Assembly (NCBI GenBank): GCA_032718565.1
Contig: JAVGVS010000768.1
Coordinates: forward strand, 1 to 64,000
Source: Distichodus sexfasciatus
Lineage: Eukaryota > Chordata > Actinopteri > Characiformes > Distichodontidae
Direction of reading: 5' to 3'
DNA length: 64,000 nucleotides
Below are positions 25,142-39,900 of the stretch, piece by piece. How positions within the stretch are numbered: the stretch's first letter is position 1; each line of letters opens with the position of its first letter. The position numbers and the translations under genes were made by a program. Below the pieces are notes generated by a model. It searched no databases, was not told the DNA's origin, and saw only the letters and a program-made list of their open reading frames with translations.

Positions 25142-28100
25142 ATGAGGTGAGTTTTGCGTGAACAAAACGAAACAAACAGGTAAGATTAGCACAAATGCGG
25201 GTCTGTTTTTAGTGCAAAGTTCGTACTTCACGCTTTTGGTCTGGCTTCAAGTCAAATCTGAAAATATACTCACAAACTGAAAACGCTTTCCCCTGTGTGT
25301 TTTGTAAGAATCTCTCTAACTTTGATATTTTTTCTTTGAGAAATCTTGCACAGCAACTGTATGTTTTGTTTTATGACAACACACTTAACGGGACATCTGT
25401 CTGCAGGTCGTCGAAAAAGTCCCACAGTGCCAGTAAGAAACCTGAAGGCTCAAAAAGCACTCAGACCTGGAACCTAGAGGTCATTTAAGGAGATATCTAA
25501 TGTTGAAGAACTAAAATAACTAAGACACTTAATAACCAGTAATCATATTTGACTCTCATGTTTGTTTGTTTTCTGTGCTGTTATTAGCAGAAGCCAGGTG
25601 GAGAGGAATGGAGGAGTTCTGTGGAATGGCTGCAGAAGAGAAGTCTGGAGGTCTCTTGTCTCACGCTCCCTCACCTCCTCTCTCTGTAAGTCAGGTCTAG
25701 TTATCTGTGATCGGAGTCTTCACTCTTTAGTCCTCTACAACATCTCCTCCACTGGCTAAATGGATCCAATTTTTGGAAAGATTTGAGAAGCTCCTCAAGT
25801 CCGATAAAGTGATTTTTAAAATCTTGTGCACAGAAGTTAGTTATCTAGAGTTATCGCGGTAATTCAGCCTTAATGCCAAAGCAACATGCAGCAGCGATGA
25901 ATTTGCTCCTTCCTAATATTCGTTGCAAACATAGCAAATTGTCTGCCTAATTGGTTCAGTGAAATCATTTCTGCCATATTTCTTGCTCAGGGACCCAGTA
26001 ATAGTAGTAGTGCCAGCGGTGGGACGCAAACCCATGACCTCTTGATGCAGAGACGAGGTTCCTTACCACTACTGTAGACCCTCCCATTCAAACATTCAAA
26101 CCAAAATGTTCTGAAATCTGGTTTAAAATCTCAGTTTGAAAGTATTTAAAATTGAAAAATTGGATGTAAATGGGGTGTAAGAGCTGGATTTGTGTGTATT
26201 TGTGATTGCTGCAGGTCTCAAAAAGATGACAGCATCGATGTTCAACAGGAGTCCCTCACTGACTTTGAGACTCGTCTTTACCAGTGAGTGTCATGCATCT
26301 GGAAAGCAGAGATCCATCTTAAACTGAAAGAATTTAATGTTAGGATGTGGTTGGGTGCTATGTCGTATAGAAAATTATGCTTTTTTTGCATAAACATAAA
26401 AGCACTGATTAACACAACATGAAATTATTTAATAATTTACAGCTTTTTAATAACGATACTAGGGTAGCAACCATCCCCTATGATAGTGGTTATATAGAAT
26501 TATATAGAAGTTGCATTAAAGATACTTCATATATTCTCTATACAAACATTTCTTCTGAATTATTCATATTGTGTTCTCCTCTTACAGAATGATTGAGACG
26601 TACCACAGCAGGATAAAGTGGCTCAATCAAGGCAGCAGGAGGGTAGGAATCTGGAGTCCTCAGCAGGGATTATCATGATGATTTATAGATTTTTAAAAAC
26701 TTTTTTTACTATTTTGATGTCCAACCTCTTTCTATCTGAAAGGTGTTTGGGATGGTGAAAGGGTCCAGACTCGGGGTTGTTATCGACTCGTCAGACATCA
26801 CTTGTTGTGAAGAGAGACTCTCAGATCTCAAGCAGGACCTCATGGTGACCTCCTGAATCATGAATCTTTTATCTTAAACTAAAACGATTAGTCTTTTGTA
26901 AGTGAGAACCACATTTTGGCATCTTCGTCTTTTACAGCTTCTTTTAGAGGAGCAGCTTTGCAGGAAGAAGCAGCTGTATGTTTTGTCCTTTGGGTCAGAG
27001 GTCACCAGACTTTGGGATTGTCCGAGAGAGGTTACACCACTAAGGTGAGCCCAGTTTTATTCCTGCTTCATACGCTCATTACATGTTCACTAACATCTCT
27101 TTATTAACTTTATTTGTCTGTTTGGGTGTATCTAAATATTGTCTATATGTTTATGGCTGTATATACTTTCAATTTTTGTTTTGTTTAACTTTTTTTATTG
27201 CATGCTTTTGTCAAATAAAGAACTTGGGAGAAGAACCTTCCCTTCAGAGTTCCTGTATAATAACAATCTGATGGTAAGTTCTCCCGTGTGTTGTGATGGT
27301 CGTTTTGTTTCCTCCAGGTTGCGTGAGCTTCAGGAGTGGATACTGCAGCTGAGACCTGCTGGAGGCTGTAACCTGCGGAGAGCTTTAGAGACAGCATGCA
27401 GACACACACAACTCGACTCCCTCGTCATTGTCCTGGGCTCTCGGTGAGACACCACAAACACACACAACTCTTCTCTTTCCATTCATCTGAAGGTACAAAT
27501 GATGCATGTTTGCAATGTGATCTAGTTGACTCACAACAAAAGATATGTATTTACATGTATACTTCTTACTTTGCATGTGTGAGTACAGGCATTTTATAGT
27601 ATTACTACTACCACTGTTACTAGAAATAATAATAATAATAATAATAATAATGATAATAATAATGAATTAGGTAGAATTATGCATTTAACAAAAACAATTA
27701 GTAAAATCCCAATATTCACATATCACTCTCTAGAATATTTTTTGAAGTAACATCATTTTAAAGTCTGATCTCTAGCACGCCCTAAACCAGCGGTCCCCAA
27801 CGTGTAACAAACACAATAAAGGGCATCATATTTAACCTATTCACCAAGTGAGTTGCCTTACCCTCACCTGTAAGCCTCTGATGGAAGTGTTTGTCACACC
27901 CTACGGACTGCAATTGTCAATAATAATGACAAAAATTTTTTTGGAAAGGTGTTTTTATTCTTTCTGTGCAGTCCAATGCTGGTCCACGGTGCGGTAGTAG
28001 GGAACCCCTGACCCAAATGTTCAATATCTTGTCATTATCAATAACTAAGCACCAGATTCTGTTAATTGTCTGAGGTTTCTGGAGCACTAGACTGAAAAAT

Positions 28101-30944
28101 ACTCACCTAACAAAGATATGTCAGACTGCATTCCTGACTTTTATACTTCACCTGATTAGACTAAGCCTTAGTTCTTGTGTGGTGTGGTCCTTTGTTACCA
28201 CTCGGCTGGATTACTGTAATGCACTTTATGTAGGGGTCAGTGCTTCATCCATTACGCATCTGCAGAGGGTGCAAAATGCTGCAGCTCGCCTTTTAACTGG
28301 CACTCGGAAGTTTGAGCACATGTCCCATATTTTAGCTTCACTACACTGGCTGCCCATTCCTTTTAGGATTCATTTTAAAATACTTTTATTTGCTTTTAAA
28401 GCACTCCATGGCCTTGCCCCATCCTGTCTGTCTGAGCTGCTACAGCCTTATACACCAACCTGCTCGCTCAGGTCAGCTGATCATCTGCTCCTGAGTGTAC
28501 CCAGGACAAAGCGTAAGCTTAGAGGACATCGTGCTTTTGCTGTAGCTGCTCCCAAACTCTGGAACGATCTGCCATTAGAGATTAGACTGGCCTCTTCTCT
28601 GCCTGTTTTTAAATCCCAGCTAAAAACCCATCTTTTCACCCTGGCTTTTGACACCTTGTGAGATGTTTTAATGTATTTTATTGGTTTGTCTATTGTTCTT
28701 ATTTATTCTTTGTACCTGGAAAGGTTTTTGAGCTTTTATCCCATTGAGCTTTACAAAAGCAGCGAAACATTGGAATTTACGTTCAAACATACAGATTGTA
28801 TGTTTAAAATGAATTGGAAAATATAACAGAAACTAGTTATTTCTGGCATTCTCATGCTGATAATGATTTTCTTTTTAGGAATGAACTCCTCAACAATGTC
28901 TTATAGACTGATATCTTACATTTCAGACATTTCTATATCGTCTAAGTATATATTTCTGTCAGTCCCGACCAGGATGCAGGTGATGTTCTGTCCCTCATGG
29001 TCCATATTGTGCAGGAAATGTCCATTTGTGTCCATACCGTGGCCTACAACAACTACAGTCCAGCAGCCCTTGTGAGTTTAGAATGTTTTATTGGGTCAGT
29101 GCTGACATTACAGAAGCGTGATTACAGTCTCTGATTTCTGATGAGCGATTTTGTCTTTTACAGGAGACCGTAAAGAATGTTGCTAAAGTCACAGGAGGGA
29201 GGTATCACCTGTTTTCGTCTGCACTGGTAATGTGGATGAATTTGATCAAGTTTATATTTTTATGTACACTGTGTAGAAGGTTTAATTTGTGTTTACATTT
29301 TAGGGTGTAGTGGATAGCAGCAGTGACTTGGAGCCTTTGTGGGCTGAGATCAAATCTGCTCGGCATCTTCTCCACTACATTCAGGACATGCGGCAAAAAC
29401 AACTCAGAGACTCGACTCCGTCTGTTCACTCAGAGGTAAGACCTCATTAGATTAAGAACGATGTAACACCAATTACAAGCTGTAAGCGAACGCAAAAGTG
29501 CCAGAAGACGCTTTTCGTAACTTGGCAACAACAAGCACCGAGAGAAGCGCTGAGAAAGTGCTCTGGAAGTGAGGTTTTGACCGCTCTCAGAGGAAAAACC
29601 GTGTTTGGTGGACACAGGCCATTATAGATTTATTTACTTCAAAATCAGGTTCCCTTTTTTATTTAGTCAACCACCAAACATGCAAAAAGGCAACATGAAT
29701 TCTGGGTGCAGCTTTTGACAAAATTAACTCACTTTAAATGTATCCTGCCTTCAGTTATCTAGAGGTTTGGAGAACCTGTCACTGTCCGATCTGGACTCTG
29801 AACCACTGGAGAGAAGCGTTGACCTGAATGTCCAGCCTCCGGGTCATCTGCCTGTAACTTCTGAGGAGTGGCTAAAAACCAACGGTCTAAAAGGTGTCAC
29901 AGTTTTTCCTAAACTAGATTTCGTGTCATTCCATTCCAGCAGGGATGTGCTGATTGTGTTCTAATTAGTTGTGTGTTTGTAGCCAAGAAGCTGAGTCTGT
30001 ATCAGGTGTTGGCTCCTAATGTCTACTCCCCACTAGAGGGCTTTGTTCCAGTTCTGGGAAAGAGGGTGCACTCCACAGTACATGAGGTTGGATCACTGCT
30101 AAAACTGTGTGATGTTTGGTTTGCTTCTGGTGAAGCTGAATTAACTGGTAGTCAGATAAATGGTACTGAAGTGTTTCTGTGTTTTACATGAGTCATATTG
30201 AATCTTTACTTTAGCTCTGTGTTTGCTGGTGTTTATAGAAAGCCATGGTACAGCTTGAATGGCATGATGGGACGATGAGGAACGTCCATGTAGATCTGCC
30301 ATTGCTGCAGAGTTACCAGGTACGTCATAGAATAGACTCCTCACTGCTGTTTCAAACTGATCTATACTGCTCCACACTGCTCTCTGCTACTCCATGCTGT
30401 TCCTTGTTGTTCCAGACTGCTCTATATTGCTCCATTCTGCTCAGAACTGTTCCAAATGGCTTAATATTGCCCTGTATTGCTCCCTGTTGCTCTGCACTGC
30501 TCCCTGGTGTTCCACTCCCCATCATACTGCTCCCTGCTCTGTTCCAAACCTCTTCCTACTTTTCCATACTGCTCTGAACTGTTCCAGACTGCTCTTCATT
30601 GCGCCACACTCCTCCCTCCTGCTCCATATTACTCCCTGCTGCTCTGAACTGTTCCAAACTGCTCTTTGTTTATTCACACTGCCCTCTGCTGCTCCTTACT
30701 GTTCCATACTGCTCCCTCCTGCTCCGAACTGTTCAGAACTTCTCTGTTGCTCCATACTGCTCCCTGCTGTTCCAGGCTGGTCCATGTTGCCCTGAACTGC
30801 TCCACTCTACTTGGTGCTGTTCCTTCCTGCCCCATATTGCCCCCCTGCTGGGCTGTGCTGTTTCTCTGAGTGTCTTGCTTTTATTTCTTTCTTTTGCTTA
30901 TTCACTTGTTTAAAATGGCTTTTTAAATATGATTTTACTCAAAT

Positions 30945-30991
<47 letters not shown>

Positions 30992-33900
30992 GTCTATCTC
31001 TCTAGAAGAGGCTGGTGGATGCTGAGCGAGTGATGGAGGACCGGGTGCTGTGGTTGACCGCTGCTGGCAGCAGACAGATCTGGGGAGCAGTGTGTGAGCA
31101 GGAGTAAGAATTAGAGCTGCCTTGTTAGTAAGCTTTGAGGACCAAAAACAACCAAAAAAACTCAATAAATATTTATTATTTGTAATCAACATAACAAGTT
31201 CATTTAATAGTGATATTGATCTGAGGTCACTTTGCTTGGCCCAGACTAATACACAATATTATTATCAATATTATGCCAAAGCATAGACAGCCAAGAGGAC
31301 AAACGAATCGATTTTCCAACCAGACATCTTGAGTCACAAATAACCAAAGTACTGCGTGCTTACTATGGACACATACTTCGAAAGGAATGGTCACTGGAGC
31401 AGGACATCGAGGAATACGATGAGGAAGACCGGCAATACAATGGCTCAAATTGCATGCTCGAAATCGATTTGCCCACAGATTATTCATCGATCAATCAACT
31501 TTGGCCACTAACCGACTAATTATGCCAGTGTTTTATCACTGATACTCTGTTTCTTCTTTCCGTAGGGTGCAGGTTCTGTTGGACATGTCTGCGTTTAGTG
31601 TTCACTATCAGCTCCATATCCAGCATGCTGTCCGGCTCCTGCTGGAGGAACAACTGCCCAACACACACAGCTTCAGTATCACAGCGTAGGCCTCAATTCT
31701 GCCTCAGCTAATGAATCTGCAGTGTTTCTGTGTGTTTCATCTAGTCACTAGAATTATGTTTAACTGTGATCAAAATGGTCAAGATTTGATAACGTACCTG
31801 CTGCTTTGAATGTGGTGCGAGACATTTCGGTACTAATATGTAGTAATGTAATATGGTATTTGGTCTTCAATTTTCCATTCCCAATATATTCTGTTTCTGG
31901 TTTTGAAGCTTTGGGTCAGAGGTCCAGACGTGGAGAGCGAAAATGGCTCCCCCCACCCGAGAAAACCTGCAGGACGCCTGGAGGTAAGAGCGAAATATTA
32001 AAAATATCATCAATATCAAGTAACTCCAGGTGTCCAGTTGATTGAGGACAGGGTTCAATAATAAGTTGTCCTTCAAAGGTCTTCAACACTTTACTCACTA
32101 GAGGTTACATTCTCTTATTTAGGCTGTGTGTGTGTTGTCTAGGTGGTTTCAGGCTCTGAATTGTGGAGGGGAGCGTGATACTCTTGCAGTTCTCCGGCAT
32201 GCTGTGGAGACAGGTGTTCAGGGTGAAGAAGCTCTCACTAGAGGACTATACCTTTTCACTACCGGCGTGCCGGACCACGACTCTGTAAGCACCAGTTACA
32301 GCATTTAGAGATCAGACTGAAGTGCTGTAATCACTCATTCGTCTCAAAAGATGCTTATGTAGACGTTTAGAGTCATAAATAAGGGCTACATCCAAAACGG
32401 TCATTTTTCAGGAAATGGAAAAAACGATGTATATTCTGGATTTATGAACACTGTATATAAATATATGAACATTCATTGGTTAAATATTTCTAAAACTCTC
32501 AGGCCGTGGAGGGTCACAAACATCTTTATTTTATGTTATTTATTTTAGAACAAAAATCTGTAAAACAGCCTCAGGGTTTAACAGATTACGGTCATCAGAG
32601 GATTGACAAAATTATGGCCTTCCCATATAGTATTTTTTTTTTTGATGGACACTGGACTGACTCCATCACACTTTTAAACACCTCCCTTGGCCAGCGAACA
32701 GAGCATCTGCAAGAAATCATGTTAAGACTGAGGAACTGTGCCTCAGTACATGTTTGAGGACCAGCTTGTGTGTGGGTTTTAAGGGGTTTATCGTTAAAGC
32801 ATTATTATGTGCGTGCAGTGTTTACGCAACTCTTTTGAATTAAAAACACAAACTGTGTTGAACGTTTTACATAATATGACACAGCCACTTTTACAGGCAT
32901 TTCTCATGTTTCCTCTCTCGACTCTTCTTGATTCCTTCTACTGTGCTCATGGCTTCTAAGTAGTGTGTACGTTCTCCCCAGTCGGCTCTTACCGTCTCTG
33001 CGTATGCGTCCGAGGTCTGCGGCGATGGTCTACGGCTTCACGTGTGCCTGTTCACCCGGGAGAACGAGCTGCCCGGATGCCCGCTGCGCCACCGGGTGAC
33101 CCGGCCTGATACGGCTCTGGCGCTTCGCACGCTGGCACACGCGGGCGTGGGCCGGTTCCACTGGATCACAGATACAGGTACAACTGATCGTTCAAATATA
33201 TAATTAGATAAAAATAAAAGGTGATAATTAACATTTAAATAATTAAATATAATTATTGTATTTTAAGAGATTATTTCCTAAATTTATACATTATCCAGAG
33301 AATTTTGTCATTCTTTAGTTTCCGAAAATTTCCATTTTTAACTCTGATCTTTAGCTTTGGATGCAGAACTTGGACAGGGAAAGTGACTGAAAACTTCTTC
33401 TTGATAATCTCCTTGCCCTAGAGAGATGAGAAATGAAAACACACAAACACTCAGTTTCACCTTATTAACCTCCATGTGTACACACACACACACACACACA
33501 CACACCAGAGACACACTGAGCTAATCAGCATTAATAGGCCCTGATGTGGCTACAGCACAGTTCACCAATTAGCTGTCACCTGAACCCTACCTAAATGTGT
33601 GTGTGTGTGTGTTTGTGCGACATGGTGAGACTGAATGGAAAATATTCGACTCACTCCCTTCATCCCCGCTGGTAGGCCTGGTGGAGAGCGATGACGTTAT
33701 TGCCCTAATTGCCGAAATGGAGAAGGGAGCTTATTATTGGCAGAAGGTGAGAACAGACAGCCATGTTGGCAACACACACTCACACATCCTTGTACTTATA
33801 TAGTAGTGAGGACCTCCACTGACTTCTATATTAATGTATGTAAATAATACTACACCTAACCCTAAACATAACCCTAACCATAACCTCAGTAACCAAAAGC

Positions 33901-36900
33901 TAATCTTTCTACACTTTTAGTTTTGCAAATAAACTTGTATTTTTATTTTATTTTTTTGTAAAAGAAGTGAGGACCACTAAAAAGTCCTCACTTCCCCAAA
34001 ATGTCCTCACTCTGCTGGTTAAAAACTCATTTTGGTTCTCACTAAGTAGCAAGTACAAGAACACACACACCAACACACACACAGTCTCTGTATTACTATC
34101 TTTGTGAGGTCTTTCCATAGACTTCCATAATGACTAAAGTGCATAATTTTACACCTACACCTAATCCTAATCCTAACCTTAACCTCAGTAACCAAAAGCA
34201 CATCTTTTACCTCTTTTAGTTTCTCAAATAAAACAAGCACATTTTCTATAGTCATTTTTCCTCATGAGGACCTCTCAGATGTCCCCACAAAGCCCAGAAA
34301 ACAGATAAAAGTGATTGTAGGGGACAAAAGGTCCCCACAATGTTATCAATACATGAACACACACACACACACACACACAAACTGCCACATTACTTGTTTG
34401 GTATAGTTGAACTCATGCGGAATGTAAAGTTTTATTTATAGTAATTAAAGTTTTATTTGTAAAGGCGTAAAGTGATAGTTTGGACATTTTATCCACTTGT
34501 TATACACTGTATATACTGTATATGTTTTCTAATAATTCTGAATTAGAATAATTCTGATGACTAGAGGTATAATGAATATTAAGTTGAAATCAACACTGTT
34601 TTAGCATTGTGACACTGGCTTTCCGACTCTTGTTGGCCTCTCAACCTAAAAAGCATGAACCGTGCAAACAGTGGAGAATGTCTTTATACTCACTTGATCT
34701 GCGTTTATGTCTCAGGATGAGTTTAAGTGCAATCTGTGACGTATTTTCCCTCGAGTGCTTCCTCAGCTTTCACATCAGCCCACATGTCATACTGACCCCT
34801 AGTGGTGTGATTGCTCCTGATTTGAACTAACAATATTTCAAGGTTAAATTTTTAGAGTGCGCCTTTCAAAGTTGATATGTGAGCAGATGTCAGATTGTTT
34901 TATCCCGATGTAGATGAAGCTGTTGGCTCACATTCTGGACTTTTTATTGAGCAGTGCTGTGAGTTGGTGGAGTCTCTGGTTCAGCGGAGCTCCAGCGGGA
35001 ACGCGGAGGACGAGGACGAGGCCTCGTTTCTGGAGAGCAGCAGCAGCCCCATCGTCTTGCCCCAGCCTGGACAAAGGAGGCACAAACTGCCCCCACCCAG
35101 ACCCACCCAGCTCAGCTTAGCCCGAATGGTCAGCACAGAAACACAGTGCTGACGTTCCATTATACACACACACACACACACACACAACTCTAACATCAGC
35201 CAGACATTTCAATGCAAACCTGACGCTTTGATGTGAACTTTGTGACAGGACTTTTAGAATTGTTAGATTCTATTACTCTTTCAGGGGAGTTTTCTGAGGT
35301 TGAGACTTTACTTTAGATCCTTAAAGGCACATAAAGATTAAGCGTAATTTGGAGTGTAATACGATTAAGAGATCAAGAAGGATGGAAAGAGAGGGAAGTC
35401 ATTCGCCAAATGCATCTATTATCCTTTAAATTTACAAGGGGTCAGCGTTCATCACCATCATGTTATGAACAATCCGACAACAGAGAATTGTGAAATGGAA
35501 GAATTTTTCATTTCAAAAGTACATATTTTCAAAATGTAAATAAAAACGACCAAGTTCGTAATTCAAAAATAGAAATATTTTGTGCTTCAAAAATGTATGT
35601 GAAGAATGATGAACACCAGAACCAAAAAAATAAAAAACTAAACAGTAAAAACTAGGGAAGCATTTCCCCAGGAAAATGCCAATGTGATTGCTCCAGTTTT
35701 GTGGCTGTGACGAGAAATCTGGCCGAGAAGAATGCAATGCAGTGCATTGAAGTGAATGGGGAAAGAACGAGGGATGATAAAAGAGAGAAAAAGACAAGTG
35801 CGGGTTAAAACACATTCAGAATCATGTTGATTTTGAACAGACCCAACAAGATTTCGGGATGCTGCGATCGCAACTGTTAACGCAAAGTCAGCCAATCCCT
35901 GCAAATTCATTAGTGAGTGATTATTTGTCACAGTGAACACAGCACAGCACACAGTGCACCACAACCAAATGTGACCTCTGCATTTAACCCATCCGTGAAG
36001 GAGCAGTGGGCAGCTAACAAGGGCAGGGCCCGGCGAGCAGTGCGTGGGGTCGGTACCTTGCTCATGAGTACCTCAGTGGTAACTTTAGCGGCCCTGGATT
36101 CAAACCTGCAACCTTCTGATCACGGGGTGAACACCCTACCATTACGCCACCAACTGCCGATCATACAGTTTAGACTAATTACCGCAACATTGCTGCAGAT
36201 TTACTGCAACAAAACGTCTAAAAACACCGCAACTGTCATTACAATTTTTTAGAAAAGCTGCCGCAAAATCAGCTCTTTTAGGCCGCAACAATGTCAAAAA
36301 AGGCCTGCAAAATCTCGGAGGGACTGAATGACGTATTACATTGGAATCTGTTTACAGAATTAATCTGACTCCATGCCTCTTTGCGAGCAGTGATCTTGGG
36401 GCAAAAAATTCACAAGGTTCCTCCAAGTAAAGTTATAAGTCCTCAGCCCTCTGAGACCCTCAACCGTTCGGGGGCCTCTGATTACGAGCCTCAGCCATGC
36501 TGACAGTTTTGACAAAATATGCGGATGGAATTGATCGAGTCATTTAAAAGAGTTCTGATTTGTGTCCCCTCACAGGGCTATAAGGAGGAGAAGCGCTCAG
36601 CAACATGGAGACCAAGCAGCGCTAAAGCCGTCATTCCTCCAGGTGAGTGACTCCGCTATCCTGGCTGCCCTGAAGAGTGAAAGTGAAAAGTGAGCGATTA
36701 TTTGTCATTTTGAACACAGCACTAAGAAGGAGCAGTGGGCAGCTGACGTGGGCAGTGCTCGGGGACGGTATCTTGCTCATGAGTACCCCCAGTGGTACCT
36801 TTACCTGTCCGGCTCTAACCGTTACGCTACCAACTGTAACCGTGTTTTTGATTGTCCTGTGTGAATCTGAAGCTTGTTGTTGAAGCGCAGTTGCTGTTTT

Positions 36901-39900
36901 GATTCTGTCCAATTAGCCAGGGTTTAAGATTTCCAAATCCAGTTTTGTATAATGTTCATTTGAATGTACAAAAACGCATTATTCAAAATACATTACAAAA
37001 CGTTGATCTTTATGAGGTTAAATAGTTTGCATCCAAATGCGTTGTTGAATGTAGGATTTCTAGCTGTGCTTCTTGATTTTGTTGTTTTTAGCCCCACTGG
37101 ATGGTTTGGACCTGGTCAGGCCGGTAAAGTCCAGTGCTAAGCAAAAATCCATCAAAACATCCCATTCTGTTTTCTATTTGGAGAACGGTAACACGGGTAA
37201 GTGCCGAGGCCCCTTGCAAACATTTAAAGGTCCCATATTATACAATTTTTTCACCAAGTTAAAATAGGTCTGTGAGCTCCTCTAAACATGTCCCTGAAGT
37301 AGTTTGCTGAAAATACCTCTCAGATTAGGCGTTTTCACCTGCTTTTTACCCCTCTATTTCAGTCCCTTTCAGAAAAGGCTTTTCAATATTTTTGTTACAG
37401 GTGCGGTTTTGAAGACATCTCTAAAACCAAAGAGTGTGAGGAAGATTATCAACACTGTTAAACTTCCTAAACGTGAGGACGTCTGCTCCACCAAACAGGT
37501 TCCAAACTAGTCTTAATTTTTTTAAAATTATTTAGAGACACTTTAATAAGTAACATTTCTTCGTTAATCTTAATAATTGATTTTTTGTTTTATCTGGCTG
37601 TGCTTCTGCTTTCTCTTGTAGTGGATGAAGCAGTTTGGCATCAGGAGTTTGAAACTGGACCTCCACAAACTGGTCTCTGGCCCGTCCTGCACCCACCGCA
37701 AACAAACAGTGCCAACGGTCGGCAGAAGTGTTTCTGCGAAATACTGTGCTATCTTCCCCAGCGTAGAGCTGAATGTAAGCCAGAACCCCTCACTAGGGGT
37801 CATCCGATTTGTTTTTTCAGGGCTGATATTAATACTGATTATTACTATTATTACTATTACTAATTGATATTTTGAACCAATGTGTCCACTGTAAAAATGG
37901 AAATTGGTGTCAAAAATTGGAATAACAAATATTTTAAAACATTTATTTAAATGCCTTTTGGCATATGTTTAATTCTGAGAACTATTCAGAATGTTTTAAC
38001 ACAAAAATTTCTTCATTGTCATCCTTTATTCTTGATAGGCTAAACTTAAACTAACAAATTAGATTAGGGACAGCAAGCCCAGAATCCCCAACCCAGCCAT
38101 GCTTATTCAAAGGACGCAGCCCAGGTTTCTCCTTTAAGACAAAATGTAGCATAAAATGTAAGTTGATATTCTGTTGTTATTATGAAACACTTAAAAATGA
38201 CTTATTCTATATCAGAAAGCACGATATACTTGATGTAAGGTTGCAACTGATTTCGGCTAAACACGGCACGATACCACTTTTTAATGTCCGATACCGATAC
38301 CAATATTGTAAATTTGATTATCTGCTGATACGATACAAATCCGATACAGTCTCTGAGTCTTATTTTTTAAAATAATGTTTTAATACGTGACTGAGATGAT
38401 TCCGTTATGCTTAAAGAAATACTTGACTTAAATCCTGTTTTCCTACTAAAACAATTACTGTACTTAAATTACTTTTCCACTGAAAAAGTAGAGTAACTGA
38501 TTACTGTTCATTTTTAGGTATTTTAATTACAGTTACTTATAATGTACTTAAGTCAACTTGTAAAATAATTAAACTCGCTGAATATCATTATTTAATGTTA
38601 TTAATTTATCTTCTAAAGGTAAAAGTAAACTCTGCCTCTTTAAAATCGTCGTAGTGCAGGTGCACGTGATTTCGCGCCAGTTTGCTGCATAGTCGTATTC
38701 TAAAGCGGAAGATGACGGACTCGGCTGAAACGAGTGGCTGTTTTACGAAATGGAAATATTCCCATCACTTCACTTTTCTGAAACAAGCAGACAAGAACAT
38801 TACAGTAATATGTAAGCTATGTCCTGGGGAGAAAAAACTATCGGCCGCTGTCAATAGCACGAGTAATCTACTGAAGCACCTGACACGGCAGCATAGACGA
38901 ACCCTTCTGAGTGATCCTTGTTATCATCGACGGATAACACCGCGGCAACTCCTGCTAAGCAGGCAAAACTTGATTTTACTTCGGCAGCGCAGAAAGTGTC
39001 TGAAGGTGAGCTTAAAAAAATTATTGCATTTCTACTGTTTGTCCACTCAAGGTTTATAGGGATTTTAAGAAGTATTTAGTTAAATTACTTATTGAGTAAT
39101 TAAGTTACTTTTCAGACACAGTAATTAGATAAGTATTTTAAATACAACATTGATTAAGTAATTAGTAATTAGTAATTAATTACTTTTTTAAAGTAACTTA
39201 CCCAACACTGCTCATAAGTATATGCTAAATTATTTATTATTAAAATAACATCTCAAAAATGATTCCTTTAAACGCAGTTGTGTAATTTTGTGACGCTCCC
39301 TAATCCTGTGCCACTAAAACCATCAGGAACACAAAGACTGTGAGTGAGACCGATACGAATCCACGTATTGGAGCGGAGCCATCTCTGATTTTGGTGTGGT
39401 AAAAATTGTCACGGTTCAAAAAAGGTTGACCACATACCACAGAGTGGTGACTTCAGACTGACGGAAGCGGCTGCATCAACGTGCATTTTCGTTTAGCAGT
39501 TTTTTCGAAATGACTATCGATAACCTTAAATATGCTCAGTATCGGCCAGGTATAATCGGTCGACCCGCTTCCCTACAATGACCTATAAGCAAAACCTCAA
39601 GAGATGGTCACCTTGCGTAAAACTCATGACTCCAGAGAGAGCGAGATGACGTAGGCCGTGAGTGACGTGGCCTCACCCGTGTTCTGACACGTCAGTGTAA
39701 TGACGGATCATTAGCTTAACGATCATTTGCTAAGTGGAGCGTGGCCCCTGAGAGCCGTTTCTAACCCGCGGGGTTGTTATTCTTCCATTGCAAGGGATGC
39801 GTGAGGCACCTGTTCCTGAGTGCGGGCGAGATGAGACTGTACCTGGTGGAGACGGAGCGGCTTCTGCAGCGCTACGTCCAGAGGATGAAGTGGCTGCTGT

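Noticed and set aside
27221..27273. Exon-like piece with AG and a strong GTAAGT donor inside VWA3A
   Set aside because: Its 53 nt do not keep phase between exons 7 and 8, and it would bring a stop codon; the flanking exons join well without it. At most an occasional non-productive exon.
30245..30913. Overlapping Cys/Ser/Leu-rich open frames of 100-130 codons
   Set aside because: They are produced by the 10-bp minisatellite, which lacks stops in several frames at once.
33840..34200. CCTAACCCTAA runs resembling interstitial telomere repeats
   Set aside because: They are degenerate and are a fixed part of a dispersed repeat also found inverted at 43565-44000.
34895..34954. Upstream extension of VWA3A exon 21 from the AG at 34912-34913
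   Set aside because: Phase 0 from exon 20 would put the conserved KLPPPRPTQLSLARM segment out of frame. The acceptor at 34953-34954 keeps it in frame.
35911..36158. tRNA gene on the minus strand
   Set aside because: A and B boxes are present but no cloverleaf can be closed; it is a SINE head repeated in five other places.
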